Part shown: positions 13,419 to 21,043 of the stretch, in pieces | How positions within the stretch are numbered: position 1 is the stretch's first letter | How the letters are laid out: every line of letters begins with the position of its first letter | Source of the DNA: a virus | Strand: one strand, 5' to 3' | IMG/VR virus record: IMGVR_UViG_3300036985_001153 | Span: 1-33,111 of that record | Length of the DNA stretch: 33,111 bases | Position numbers and translations under genes: made by a program | Notes under the pieces: generated by a model | The model's database searches: none | The model's input: the letters and a program-made list of their open reading frames with translations, nothing else | What the model was told of the DNA's origin: nothing

Positions 13419-13849
13419 GCGACTACCCCGGTTGGCGACCGCGCAACGAAACTTCAGAGGATCTGCGCCACGAAGCGGAAACGGCTGAAGTGCTGCGTTC
13501 CATGTACGGCATCACCGCGAAAAAACTGAGCGAAAATCAGTACTCCTTTGACTGGGCGCTATGCAAGGGCGATGAAGTGCTAGCGTTTGCTGAGTTCAAG
13601 CAGCGGAAAACGAAGTACGACACGCTGCTGCTAAGTTGCTCCAAGTGGGAGCGCGGTATGCGGTACGCGCAGGAATTCAAAAAGCCGTTCGTGCTGTTTG
13701 TCAGGTGGCCTGATGGACTGTGGTCTTTTAAGGCAACTGACGATTTCGTGCCGGAGGTCAAATTAGGTGGCAACAGCCGTGGTCAAAATGGGGACATTGA
13801 GCCATGCGTTCACATCCCGATTGGCTTGTTCAACAAGATTGCCGACTGA
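13415..13849 (+). CDS. PD-(D/E)XK nuclease-like protein
   Basis: This 144-residue protein has a recognisable PD-(D/E)XK arrangement: YSFDWALCKGDEVLAFAEFKQR gives D46 in one strand and E60-x-K62 in the next. A helix (LLSCSKWERGMRYAQEF) and two further strands (PFVLFVRWP, GLWSFKA) follow, as expected for a small restriction-endonuclease fold. It lies in the same operon as the methyltransferase, but it lacks a separate target domain. It could be a DNA-repair/recombination nuclease, a restriction-like enzyme, or an inactive DNA-binding relative. Assignment is by motif only. Confidence 0.65.
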   Translation: MSDYPGWRPRNETSEDLRHEAETAEVLRSMYGITAKKLSENQYSFDWALCKGDEVLAFAEFKQRKTKYDTLLLSCSKWERGMRYAQEFKKPFVLFVRWPDGLWSFKATDDFVPEVKLGGNSRGQNGDIEPCVHIPIGLFNKIAD

Positions 13850-13850
13850 T

Positions 13851-14138
13851 ATGACCACCCGCACCTGCCGCGTCTGTCATGTTGAGAAGCCGCTGACGGA
13901 GTTTGCGGAATACAATCACGACGGCGGCAGGCGGCATGAGTGCAAGCCATGCATGAATGAGCGGCGGCTCAAGTACTTCGATTCTGAGTGGGTCGTTGAG
14001 AAGGCGCGAGTCAAGGTTCACAACTTGGCGCTCATTTACGCCGGGCCAAACCATTGCTGGGTTTGCCGTCGCTCAGTCAACAAACGCGGCCCGGTGGTGC
14101 TGTGCAGCGATTGCCTGAACATTGACTGGAAGCCATGA
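13851..14138 (+). CDS. Double zinc-ribbon protein (endonuclease VII-like N-terminus)
   Basis: This 95-residue protein has two zinc sites: CRVC (C6, C9) with CKPC (C31, C34), and CWVC (C69, C72) with CSDC (C85, C88). The first, with KPLTEFAEYNHDGGRRHECKPC, matches the N-terminal zinc part of many phage HNH/endonuclease VII-like proteins, but the catalytic half is absent. The second has the same spacing as the zinc ribbon of the next gene, suggesting duplication. It starts one base after the upstream stop. Confidence 0.77.
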   Translation: MTTRTCRVCHVEKPLTEFAEYNHDGGRRHECKPCMNERRLKYFDSEWVVEKARVKVHNLALIYAGPNHCWVCRRSVNKRGPVVLCSDCLNIDWKP

Positions 14139-14284
14139 AAGACCGCAGGGCGTATTTCATCAGGCGGCGGGCAATCAGGCGACTGAAAGCGGGAAAGTTT
14201 AAGGGCGACGGGCCTTGCTGGGTCTGTCGCAATCAGGCGATTGGCGAGACACCCTACCGCTTGTGCGTCATCTGCGCGGGCTAG
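14135..14284 (+). CDS. Small basic zinc-ribbon protein
   Basis: This 49-residue protein starts at the ATG overlapping the upstream stop (ATGA). The first half is highly basic (MKDRRAYFIRRRAIRRLKAGKFKG). The second half is a CxxC-X12-CxxC ribbon, CWVCRNQAIGETPYRLCVIC, with exactly the spacing of the ribbon ending the previous gene. It probably binds nucleic acid. It is the last rightward gene, and its TAG lies in a CTAG that also contains the stop of the leftward holin. Confidence 0.7.
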   Translation: MKDRRAYFIRRRAIRRLKAGKFKGDGPCWVCRNQAIGETPYRLCVICAG

Positions 14285-14697
14285 GCTTTGCCCTTGACGC
14301 GCTCTACAGAACGGTAGGCACCCAAGCCCAGCATACCGAAGAGCAGGCCGTAGAGGTCGCCCAGTTGCAGCACGGGCGGGGCAGGCCAGCCCTGAATGCC
14401 GCTAGACCACGCGGCTAGGGGCTGAAACAGGAACTGGTACGCCAAGCCTGCCACGCAGACCCAGCCGGCAGCCGGCCGCCACCCTCCACGGAAGGCATCC
14501 GGTGCAGCGGCTTCCACCTTGTTGATTTCAGTCTGCGCCAGTGCCAGTTGCAGGTCGGCTTCCATCTGCCGGAACTCACCGGCCTGTTGCAACTTCAGCA
14601 ACTCCAACTGCGCCTGCGCTTTGGCTTGCGGGTCAGGAATCACCTTGTCCAGTATTCTCAGCCCGGCATCGAGCAGGCCACCGAGGATGGGGGTCAT
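14281..14697 (-). CDS. Holin-like protein (3TM/GTA-holin type)
   Basis: This 138-residue protein is last in the leftward arm and overlaps the endolysin by four bases (ATGA). The N-terminal ~60 residues are an amphipathic helical region rich in Gln and Ala (KAQAQLELLKLQQAGEFRQM). Two hydrophobic segments follow: AGWVCVAGLAYQFLFQPLAAW and YGLLFGMLGLGAYRSVERVKG. This matches the 'holin of 3TMs' family of phages and gene-transfer agents, which release endolysin through the inner membrane. I chose the ATG at 14697 for the overlap; an upstream in-frame start lies in the endolysin gene. Confidence 0.86.
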   Translation of the reverse strand: MTPILGGLLDAGLRILDKVIPDPQAKAQAQLELLKLQQAGEFRQMEADLQLALAQTEINKVEAAAPDAFRGGWRPAAGWVCVAGLAYQFLFQPLAAWSSGIQGWPAPPVLQLGDLYGLLFGMLGLGAYRSVERVKGKA

Positions 14698-15161
14698 TTG
14701 GAAGCCTCCAGTGCCACGGCAAAGGTACGCCGCAGCCAACCCTTGCCAAAAGTATCGAACCCACGGATGCCGGTGTAGGCAATGGCACGCTCTGTAGAGA
14801 ACCGCACCACGGCCTCTGGGAGGCGATTAGCGGCGGCAATGGTGTTGCCCCCTATGACGCCATCCTGAGCAACGCCGCAAGCCCTCTGAAGCAGTCTGAC
14901 AGCCTTGTCGCGCCCCATGTTCACGGCAGCGTCGAACAGGCAGATGGCAAGTTCCTGCGGAAGTTCGTCAGGACGCAAAGTGTCCCAGTAGTCCCGCCGG
15001 TAGATGGCCTTAGCCTCATCCTCGGTCAGGTGCAGGATGTCTACGTCGGGGTAGGCGCGTTTGCTGATGCCGAAGCGGGTCTCACCGCCGGGGTCGCGGC
15101 TATCGTTACTGTAGCCACCCTCGTGACGTAGCACCATCGCCACGGCTTGCTCAAAACTCAC
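14694..15161 (-). CDS. Endolysin, GH108-type muramidase
   Basis: This 155-residue cell-wall hydrolase starts with the GH108 signature LRHEGGYSNDSRDPGGETRFGISKRAYP, with catalytic Glu at E14. The C-terminal part (ELAICLFDAAVNMGRDKAVRLLQRACGV) is the usual peptidoglycan-binding-3 half. It should cut the glycan strands at the end of infection. No signal peptide is seen, so it needs the holin encoded immediately after. The start is GTG at 15161, overlapping the upstream stop (GTGA). Confidence 0.95.
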   Translation of the reverse strand: MSFEQAVAMVLRHEGGYSNDSRDPGGETRFGISKRAYPDVDILHLTEDEAKAIYRRDYWDTLRPDELPQELAICLFDAAVNMGRDKAVRLLQRACGVAQDGVIGGNTIAAANRLPEAVVRFSTERAIAYTGIRGFDTFGKGWLRRTFAVALEASK

Positions 15162-15394
15162 GACTTGTCTGCTTTTTGGTTCAACTGGTTGAAGATCTTG
15201 TCTAGCATCCCTTTGACTTCAGCAATGTCCGCTCGGAAATCGTCCTTGCGAACGAACTTCTCAGAAGCCTCAAGTTGATGCTGCATGAGGGTCTTCTCAA
15301 GCGCAGTCTGGTTGCTCCACAAGGAACGCAGAAACCAGCCCGCCACGGAAATAGCAACTGCCATTAGCATCTGAAACGCGCCAAGGATTTCCAC
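15158..15394 (-). CDS. Membrane-anchored coiled-coil protein, possible accessory lysis (spanin-like) protein
   Basis: This 78-residue protein starts with GTG at 15394. An N-terminal membrane segment (FQMLMAVAISVAGWFLRSLW) is followed by a charged helical domain with coiled-coil spacing (ALEKTLMQHQLEASEKF; DIAEVKGMLDKIFNQLNQKA). This topology fits an inner-membrane spanin or another lysis accessory, and it overlaps the endolysin gene. No outer-membrane partner with a lipobox was found inside or next to it, so the spanin idea is only a possibility. Confidence 0.78.
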   Translation of the reverse strand: MEILGAFQMLMAVAISVAGWFLRSLWSNQTALEKTLMQHQLEASEKFVRKDDFRADIAEVKGMLDKIFNQLNQKADKS

Positions 15395-15397
15395 GAC

Positions 15398-15535
15398 TCA
15401 ATCCCGCGACTTGGGGCCGGAGTTGCCGGGCTTTGAGCCGGACGCGTTAGTACCGCCCTTCAGGCGCGGAATTGCGTATTTGAAAACCGCATAGGCAACG
15501 GCGGCGAAGCAAATGAACAACAGAAGTTCAGTCAT
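15398..15535 (-). CDS. Small membrane protein of the lysis cassette
   Basis: This 45-residue protein has an N-terminal membrane segment (ELLLFICFAAVAYAVFKYAI) and a short Gly/Ser/Lys-rich tail ending GPKSRD. The ATG at 15535 has a GAGGA ribosome site about seven bases upstream, overlapping the stop of the preceding gene. It ends three bases before the GTG of the coiled-coil protein. Being at the head of the lysis group, it could be an antiholin or a second holin. Confidence 0.65.
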   Translation of the reverse strand: MTELLLFICFAAVAYAVFKYAIPRLKGGTNASGSKPGNSGPKSRD

Positions 15536-15545
15536 GGTTCCGTCC

Positions 15546-15965
15546 TCAAGGGGCTGAGTCAACGTCAAACGAGATGGTCGCAGTCGTGATGACAGCGCCA
15601 GTGGAAGCCAACCGGATGGAAATAATTAACGGGCGGTTGACGAAGTTATTCGTGCCAGATAGCGTCCAGTCTCGAGTGGACGACAGTACCACCCAGCCAG
15701 TCGGGCCTCCGGTGACGCCAGAACCTGCCTGCCAGACGCCCTGCGCCTCGTAGAGCGAGGCCGTACCCGACAGCAGCCATTCGCCCGGTATCGCTACCAG
15801 CGTGCCAACGCCGTCGGTTGAGGACGCAACGCCACTGGACGCAAGGCGGTAGGTTGCGGTTGCCGTCCCGCCAAGGCCGGACAGCGAGTAATTCAGTGCG
15901 TCTTGGTCACTGACCAGCGCACCCGACGCAACTGCGCCGCCCAGTGTCCTGACGGCAAAACTCAC
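15546..15965 (-). CDS. Hypothetical virion/spike-associated protein
   Basis: This 139-residue protein directly follows the gp9-like spike, with a GTG start overlapping its stop (GTGA). The sequence is Gly/Ser/Thr-rich and strand-forming (SLSGLGGTATATYRLASSGVASS; WTLSGTNNFVNRPLIISIRL), without helices, typical of phage decoration or fibre-tip proteins. It may be a spike accessory or receptor-binding tip. No family is recognised. Confidence 0.73.
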   Translation of the reverse strand: MSFAVRTLGGAVASGALVSDQDALNYSLSGLGGTATATYRLASSGVASSTDGVGTLVAIPGEWLLSGTASLYEAQGVWQAGSGVTGGPTGWVVLSSTRDWTLSGTNNFVNRPLIISIRLASTGAVITTATISFDVDSAP

Positions 15966-17053
15966 CGCAAGTCCTTGATGATTGAGGCGTACCAGAATCC
16001 GGTTGCGCTGCGGTAGGTTGCCACCACCAAGTCAACTGCCGAAGCAGTCGTGGTTAGCACGCCAGCAGCCGCACTGGGCCACTTGAACGACGTAGGCCAA
16101 GTCATCGTGCGGGAGCCGGTGGCGTCCTGCGTGATGAACCAATTGATTGTCTGCCCGTCAGACGGGTTGGTGAGCGACGGCGCGGTCGTGACGTTTGCCG
16201 TAAAGGTCGTGTAAAACACGTTGCTCAGGGCGCAGTTGATGGTCATGGCGGTTGCAGAAAACGTGACCGACACGGTTGGCGTGGTCGCAGCGCCCGTGGA
16301 TATCAGCGCCGGAAGCGTGGTAGTTGCAGGGGCTGAGATGGTCAAACCACCGCCAGCAGCGAAACGACCAACAACGACGCCGTTGGTGATGAAACCGAGC
16401 GGATGGTTTGTGCCGAGACCAACATTCGCGCCGTTGAGAAGGTTCTCAAGGTACATCTGGAACGTCGTTGTGCCGTTGGTCAGGTCAATCGAGTTGCCGC
16501 CCGAGGTCATCTTGTACGACCAAGTGCCAGCGGATGACACCACAAGCCGTTCGACGCTGTTGGTCGCAACCGCAAACTGGTTGACCGCCGGACGGTAGAT
16601 CCCGTTGATTGCCTGCGCTGCGGAGCCGCCAGTGACCGTCACCCAGCCGAGCGATGCGCCCGCTGTGCCGGTGAGGCTGGTGCTGTAGGTCAGCGTGGTG
16701 AAAGCGCCCGTGGAGGGCGTTACGTTGCCCACAGGAACGCCATTGAGGCTGGATGCAGTGCTGACCGGGTTGGTCAGGGTTGAGAACACGATGACGCTGT
16801 TCTTGTCCTTAACCGTAAGCGAGTAGTCCGTGCCGACGTACAGACGCGAGGCAGTGCCGCCACGCGACGGGAAGCCGTTGAGCGTGCGAACGGGCTGCGC
16901 TGCTGCCAGTGTCAGGCCATCGTCCCAGTACACCGCGACGGGGTTAGTTTCGGGGTTCAGTCCTGCCGTGCCAATGTACAGATACCCGTCTTCCAGCGGG
17001 TTGCCGCTGGTGTCGGTGAACATCTCGAACGGGGAGCCAATGTTGTTTGCCAT
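15962..17053 (-). CDS. Tailspike/fibre with P22 gp9-like head-binding domain
   Basis: This is a 363-residue protein. Residues 1 to about 95 match the head-binding domain of P22-type tailspikes: a fixed start followed by GNPLEDGYLYIG, PVAVYWDDG, and LTVKDKNSVIVFS. A short fibre linker follows (VTPSTGAFTTL), then strand-rich repeats. The C-terminal domain has DGQTINWFITQDATGSRTMTW and TYRSATGFWYASI, common at phage fibre tips. It is far shorter than P22 gp9 (667), and I see no beta-helix depolymerase, so it probably binds a receptor without cutting polysaccharide. Its place after the gp16-like gene is that of gp9 in P22. Confidence 0.83.
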   Translation of the reverse strand: MANNIGSPFEMFTDTSGNPLEDGYLYIGTAGLNPETNPVAVYWDDGLTLAAAQPVRTLNGFPSRGGTASRLYVGTDYSLTVKDKNSVIVFSTLTNPVSTASSLNGVPVGNVTPSTGAFTTLTYSTSLTGTAGASLGWVTVTGGSAAQAINGIYRPAVNQFAVATNSVERLVVSSAGTWSYKMTSGGNSIDLTNGTTTFQMYLENLLNGANVGLGTNHPLGFITNGVVVGRFAAGGGLTISAPATTTLPALISTGAATTPTVSVTFSATAMTINCALSNVFYTTFTANVTTAPSLTNPSDGQTINWFITQDATGSRTMTWPTSFKWPSAAAGVLTTTASAVDLVVATYRSATGFWYASIIKDLR

Positions 17054-17056
17054 GAT

Positions 17057-19012
17057 TTACTCCAGCGCCTCGGTGACGCGCTGTTTAATTTTGCGTTCTT
17101 TAAGGAGTTGCCCAGTCTTTTTGAGTGCCGTCATTATTGGGACGGGCAACCCAGTGACGCCAAAACTTGCAAGCGTATCAATTGCTTGCAGCAGTACTGA
17201 TGCCGTGTTGCTGGTGTTTACAGCATTGGGCGGCGCAGTGAACAACTGCAACGACGCATCGTTCAGTGTTCGCAGGTTCTCCGCACCCTTCTTGCCGTAA
17301 ATGAAGTCCAACTTTCCAGACTTGTCCAAGTCGGTGATGATGCGGTCAAACTTGGCGGGCGACACGATGCGGTTGCCCTGCGTGTCCATTGATGCATTGG
17401 ACAGCACGCGGTCGCGGATTTCCGCAAGCAAGCCACCCTGCAACTCGCGCCAAGCCTGCTGACCTTCGTCGCCTTGCGTTTGCAGAACCTTCCGCAGATG
17501 ACGCAGTGAATCAATGTCAGAGTTTGGCCCAAGCACCGTATTGTTTACGGCCTGCTCTAGTGCCACAGCACGATCTGCTGACCCGCGTTTGGTGTCCATC
17601 AGGCGCGAGACAATGGCAACGTCCTCGTAGTCTCGGGCAAATCGAGCGCGAGCAGCACGGGCCTGCTTGTACAGATTGCCGCCAAGGTCTGCTGTTTCAT
17701 TGTCGTAAACGCGCTGCAAGCGGCGTGAGAACTCCACATTGGTGGGGTCTACGCCAGCAGCACGACGCACAGAACGCCGCCACAGTTCGCCATTCTTGAG
17801 CGTACCGGGTATGGCAATCAGTGTGCCGTCCTCGGCTTCCTTGACCAACCCCAACTGAACCGCCTTGTCACGGGCAACCTTGAGGACTGGGGCAACGGTA
17901 ATCTCTGGCGTGTTCTCATTGAGAAACGACACCACGTTTTCCATCTCAAGGTTCTGCGCCGTCTCGCCAGCCTTGTCAGCGGCGTTGTACAGCACGCGGA
18001 TACGCGCCTTGTCACGGGCAGCGCGGGCGCGAAGGGCTTCGTCAACGCGGATGCCAATGGTTCTGAGGTCAGGGGCTTCTGCGCCAGTTTCCTCAATGAA
18101 GGCGTCCAAGTTCTGCTGAACCTGAAGGTTCTGCTCCTCAAACCGCTGGCGCAACGGAGCGCCCATCTCGGGGTCTTTGGCAATCTCGCGTTCAAACCGC
18201 TGCTGCTCAAAGGTACGCTCTGCTTGCCCCTTGGTTGGCCTGATGGGAACAGGCAACTGCCCCATCGTTGTCCGGCGCTCCAGTGCCTGCGGGGTTGCGG
18301 CAGCGCCACCGGACTTGCCTATGCCATAGGTTTCTACAGCGCCAGCGACCTTGGCAACGCCCGGCAACCGCTTTGCAGCAACCACCACCTCGGGGATGAC
18401 TTCCTGAGTAATTGCAGCAGCAGCAGGCAATGCGGCACGGGCGCTTGGCAGAGCAGCAGGAGCGTTGCCCATCATGGGAGTAAGGGGCAGCATAGCCTCG
18501 CCAACAGGCGCGAGAGCCTGACCTACAGCGCCAGCAATCTGCTGACCTGCACGGGTCTGCGGCACATAAGTGCCAGCCTGCATACCGCGTTCTGCGGCCT
18601 GACGGATGCGCTCCTGAGCCTGCGGCTCGGCAATGTCGCGGCCTTGCAGCAACTCAGAAACAATCTGCTTCAGCGTGTTGCCAAGCGTGAACATGGGGCC
18701 GGTAGTGGCTCCAGTCGCAAGCGTGGTTGCTGTCTCAGCAGCGCCCACAAGCGTCTGCGGGATGTTGGCAACGGACTGCACAAACTGCTCGCCCATTGAG
18801 GGCTGGGGCGCAGCAGGAGGCGCGGAAGGAGGAGCAGACTGGATAACCTGACCTTCAGGGTCAAGTTGCGGGGGGGCGCCGAATGCGGCTTGCCCTGCCA
18901 GTTTCTGCCGCTCCTGAGCGACACGCGCCTTTAATTCTGGTGAGTCACGCGGCACTGAGTCCGGAATGTTCCGGATTTCAATGTTGTCCTTGGTGACAAT
19001 GGTGTACGGCAT
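17057..19012 (-). CDS. Ejection protein (P22 gp16-like position)
   Basis: This 651-residue internal protein is third of the ejection set, at the position and near the length of P22 gp16 (609). After a short N-terminal strand region comes a Pro/Ala/Gln-rich part. Amphipathic helices follow (for example VANIPQTLVGAAETATTLAT), and Ala-rich segments around 160-210 could insert in membranes. Long charged helices fill the rest. Such proteins leave the virion before the DNA and build a channel across the envelope. Homology is inferred from order, size and composition, not from a signature motif. Confidence 0.82.
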   Translation of the reverse strand: MPYTIVTKDNIEIRNIPDSVPRDSPELKARVAQERQKLAGQAAFGAPPQLDPEGQVIQSAPPSAPPAAPQPSMGEQFVQSVANIPQTLVGAAETATTLATGATTGPMFTLGNTLKQIVSELLQGRDIAEPQAQERIRQAAERGMQAGTYVPQTRAGQQIAGAVGQALAPVGEAMLPLTPMMGNAPAALPSARAALPAAAAITQEVIPEVVVAAKRLPGVAKVAGAVETYGIGKSGGAAATPQALERRTTMGQLPVPIRPTKGQAERTFEQQRFEREIAKDPEMGAPLRQRFEEQNLQVQQNLDAFIEETGAEAPDLRTIGIRVDEALRARAARDKARIRVLYNAADKAGETAQNLEMENVVSFLNENTPEITVAPVLKVARDKAVQLGLVKEAEDGTLIAIPGTLKNGELWRRSVRRAAGVDPTNVEFSRRLQRVYDNETADLGGNLYKQARAARARFARDYEDVAIVSRLMDTKRGSADRAVALEQAVNNTVLGPNSDIDSLRHLRKVLQTQGDEGQQAWRELQGGLLAEIRDRVLSNASMDTQGNRIVSPAKFDRIITDLDKSGKLDFIYGKKGAENLRTLNDASLQLFTAPPNAVNTSNTASVLLQAIDTLASFGVTGLPVPIMTALKKTGQLLKERKIKQRVTEALE

Positions 19013-19015
19013 GGT

Positions 19016-20335
19016 TTAGTAGTCCACCGAGACAACCGGCTGCCGAACAGCGCCCGGAGCACCGGGGGCAACGCCAGCAGCAGGAGCAATGCCATTCTGC
19101 TCAAGCCACTTGTCCAAGGTGTTGCCGGGCTTGCTCAAGAACTTGGCAACCTTCAGATATTCCATCCGCAACTTTTCCTGAGCCGCCATTTTGCGGTCAA
19201 CCCATGCGACCAAGTCCTTCTGATCGAGATTGGTTGGCAGCGCAGTGTTGAGAGCAAGATTCAACTCGCCTTCAGACAAAGCACCAAACTTTGCTGCTGA
19301 AATGACATTTAAGCCCAACTGATTTCTCATGTTGGCAAGTTCTACAGCGCCAGCAGACCAATTTGGCAATCGAGATGCAATGACGCCAGTATTGACGCCG
19401 CTTGCTGCAAGTTCTCTTACCCGGCGCAAATCTGCCTGATTTGCAGAAATCTTGGTGGCACTGGTAAACGCCTCATTTGCCATCTGAATGCCGGTCTTTC
19501 CTGCCTCAGAGCCTCCGGCAATAGCAGGAGCGGCAGCAGCCTCGGCAGCGCCACGGGCAGCGGCTGCGCCACCAGCCTTGCGAACCTCAAGGTTAACGCC
19601 ATAGTTCTGCGCTTGGTCAATCGCAAGAGCGGCGTCAGTGCCGTCTATCACGTTGCCAGCAGCGTCACGAACTTGGCGCGTTCCATCCTCGCCAACCATA
19701 ACGGTAGTTCCGTTTGGCAAAATATCCGCTCGCTGAACTTTGAATCCAGCGCCACTTGCTGCTTGGATGTTCTTGTTTTGAATTTCCTTTAGTTTTTCCG
19801 GTTGCAGTTCATTTTCACGAAGATTTGTCTCCATGATATTGTAAGTATCAGCGAACTTATCTGGCCCCATCAACGCTGCCATTGTTACGCCATAAGCGGT
19901 TTTTGCAGCAGCGGGGTCATTCTCAATGAACCTGATTTGGTCTTCCAAACCCTTTGCAGCAGCCTCATTTCCGGAATTTCGAGCAGCATCAGCTTGCTGC
20001 TGAAGCATGGAAACAGCGGTAGTCATCTTGCCGCTCATCATGGCGGCATAAATTGGGATTGCTTGAGACTGCTTAGTCTGACGTTCTTGCTCAGACAAAA
20101 TCTCAAGCGGCTTCTTGAACCGCTCGGCAAGCGCCGGGTACTTCACAATCAGCGCATTGATAGACTGCACAGAAGGATTCAATCCAAGTGCGCCAATGTC
20201 CTTTTTAATTTGCTCGCCTTCAGCAATTTGAGCGCGACGAGACTCTTCTTGCTGACGCCACATCATCCCTTTTTCAAACGCCTTGCTAGCGTCAGGGATG
20301 TTGATTCCGTAATTGATTGGAGCTTGAAGTGCCAT
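19016..20335 (-). CDS. Ejection protein (P22 gp20-like position)
   Basis: This 439-residue protein lies in the P22 gp20 (471) position. It is almost all helix: an N-terminal charged region (WRQQEESRRAQIAEGEQIKKD), TPR-like helices (VQSINALIVKYPALAERF), an Ala/Gly-rich hinge (GGAAAARGAAEAAAAPAIAG), and a C-terminal helical domain (AWVDRKMAAQEKLRMEYLK). It should be packaged in the head and ejected with its neighbours. It lies six bases from the upstream gene and three from the next. Confidence 0.82.
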   Translation of the reverse strand: MALQAPINYGINIPDASKAFEKGMMWRQQEESRRAQIAEGEQIKKDIGALGLNPSVQSINALIVKYPALAERFKKPLEILSEQERQTKQSQAIPIYAAMMSGKMTTAVSMLQQQADAARNSGNEAAAKGLEDQIRFIENDPAAAKTAYGVTMAALMGPDKFADTYNIMETNLRENELQPEKLKEIQNKNIQAASGAGFKVQRADILPNGTTVMVGEDGTRQVRDAAGNVIDGTDAALAIDQAQNYGVNLEVRKAGGAAAARGAAEAAAAPAIAGGSEAGKTGIQMANEAFTSATKISANQADLRRVRELAASGVNTGVIASRLPNWSAGAVELANMRNQLGLNVISAAKFGALSEGELNLALNTALPTNLDQKDLVAWVDRKMAAQEKLRMEYLKVAKFLSKPGNTLDKWLEQNGIAPAAGVAPGAPGAVRQPVVSVDY

Positions 20336-20341
20336 AATTTT

Positions 20342-21043
20342 TTACCACTTACCTGCTTTTTTTGCGGCGCCGCCAAACGTGAGTGCAGAATCAAGAAGAC
20401 TGCCCCACATTTGACCTTGTTGCAGCGCATTGCCAGCGCGAGATGCGCCAATATCCCCAAGTAATCCAGTGATGTTTTTGCCAGTTTCGAGTGCGCCAGC
20501 CGCCTGACCAGCGGCAGATGCCTGACCGAGTGCCGCAATGTTCTGACTGGTCAATTGTCCCAACTGAGTCAAGCCACCAAGGCGACCGTACTGCTGCCCA
20601 ATGTAGTCCTGAAGCATCTGCGGACGGTATTGCGCCAGTGCGCCTTGGATGTTGCCTCCACGCAGCCCGCCGGTAGCGGAGGCGTTTTGCAGCATGGCCT
20701 CCTCGCCCTGACGGGTAAGCGCCTGAAACTCAGGATTGGCAGCAAGGGCATTGATTGCCTCACGCTGCTTCTCTGGCCCTTCCAAACCTGCAAGGATGCG
20801 CTGCTGAGCAAGAGCCTCAGGGCCAACGTCAACGTAGGGCTTCAGCCCCGTAAGGGCTTCCGTACCGGCATCCGTGTACGGAGCCATGATGGCCTGAGAT
20901 ACGTCAAACTGGCGGCGCGTTTCATCAATTCCTTGTTGCGATGCCTGCTGCTGTGCGCGTGCCGCACGAGAGGATGCGCTACCCTGAATGACGGCGCCTC
21001 CAACTGAGCCGACAACAACGGCTCCTGCTACCCAAAAACTCAT
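20342..21043 (-). CDS. Ejection/DNA-transfer protein (P22 gp7-like)
   Basis: This 233-residue protein matches P22 gp7 (229) in length and place. The N-terminus has a hydrophobic, Gly-rich segment (FWVAGAVVVGSVGGAVIQG) followed by Ala/Gln-rich helices (SSRAARAQQQASQQGIDETR). The rest is helical, with Gly-rich turns. It is first of three ejection proteins expected inside the capsid. Its ATG overlaps the cupin-like stop (ATGA). Confidence 0.84.
   Translation of the reverse strand: MSFWVAGAVVVGSVGGAVIQGSASSRAARAQQQASQQGIDETRRQFDVSQAIMAPYTDAGTEALTGLKPYVDVGPEALAQQRILAGLEGPEKQREAINALAANPEFQALTRQGEEAMLQNASATGGLRGGNIQGALAQYRPQMLQDYIGQQYGRLGGLTQLGQLTSQNIAALGQASAAGQAAGALETGKNITGLLGDIGASRAGNALQQGQMWGSLLDSALTFGGAAKKAGKW

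Noticed and set aside
8072-14284. Integrase, excisionase or attachment site in the accessory arm
   Set aside because: No tyrosine or serine recombinase motif is visible in any frame here, and no tRNA-like att core was seen.
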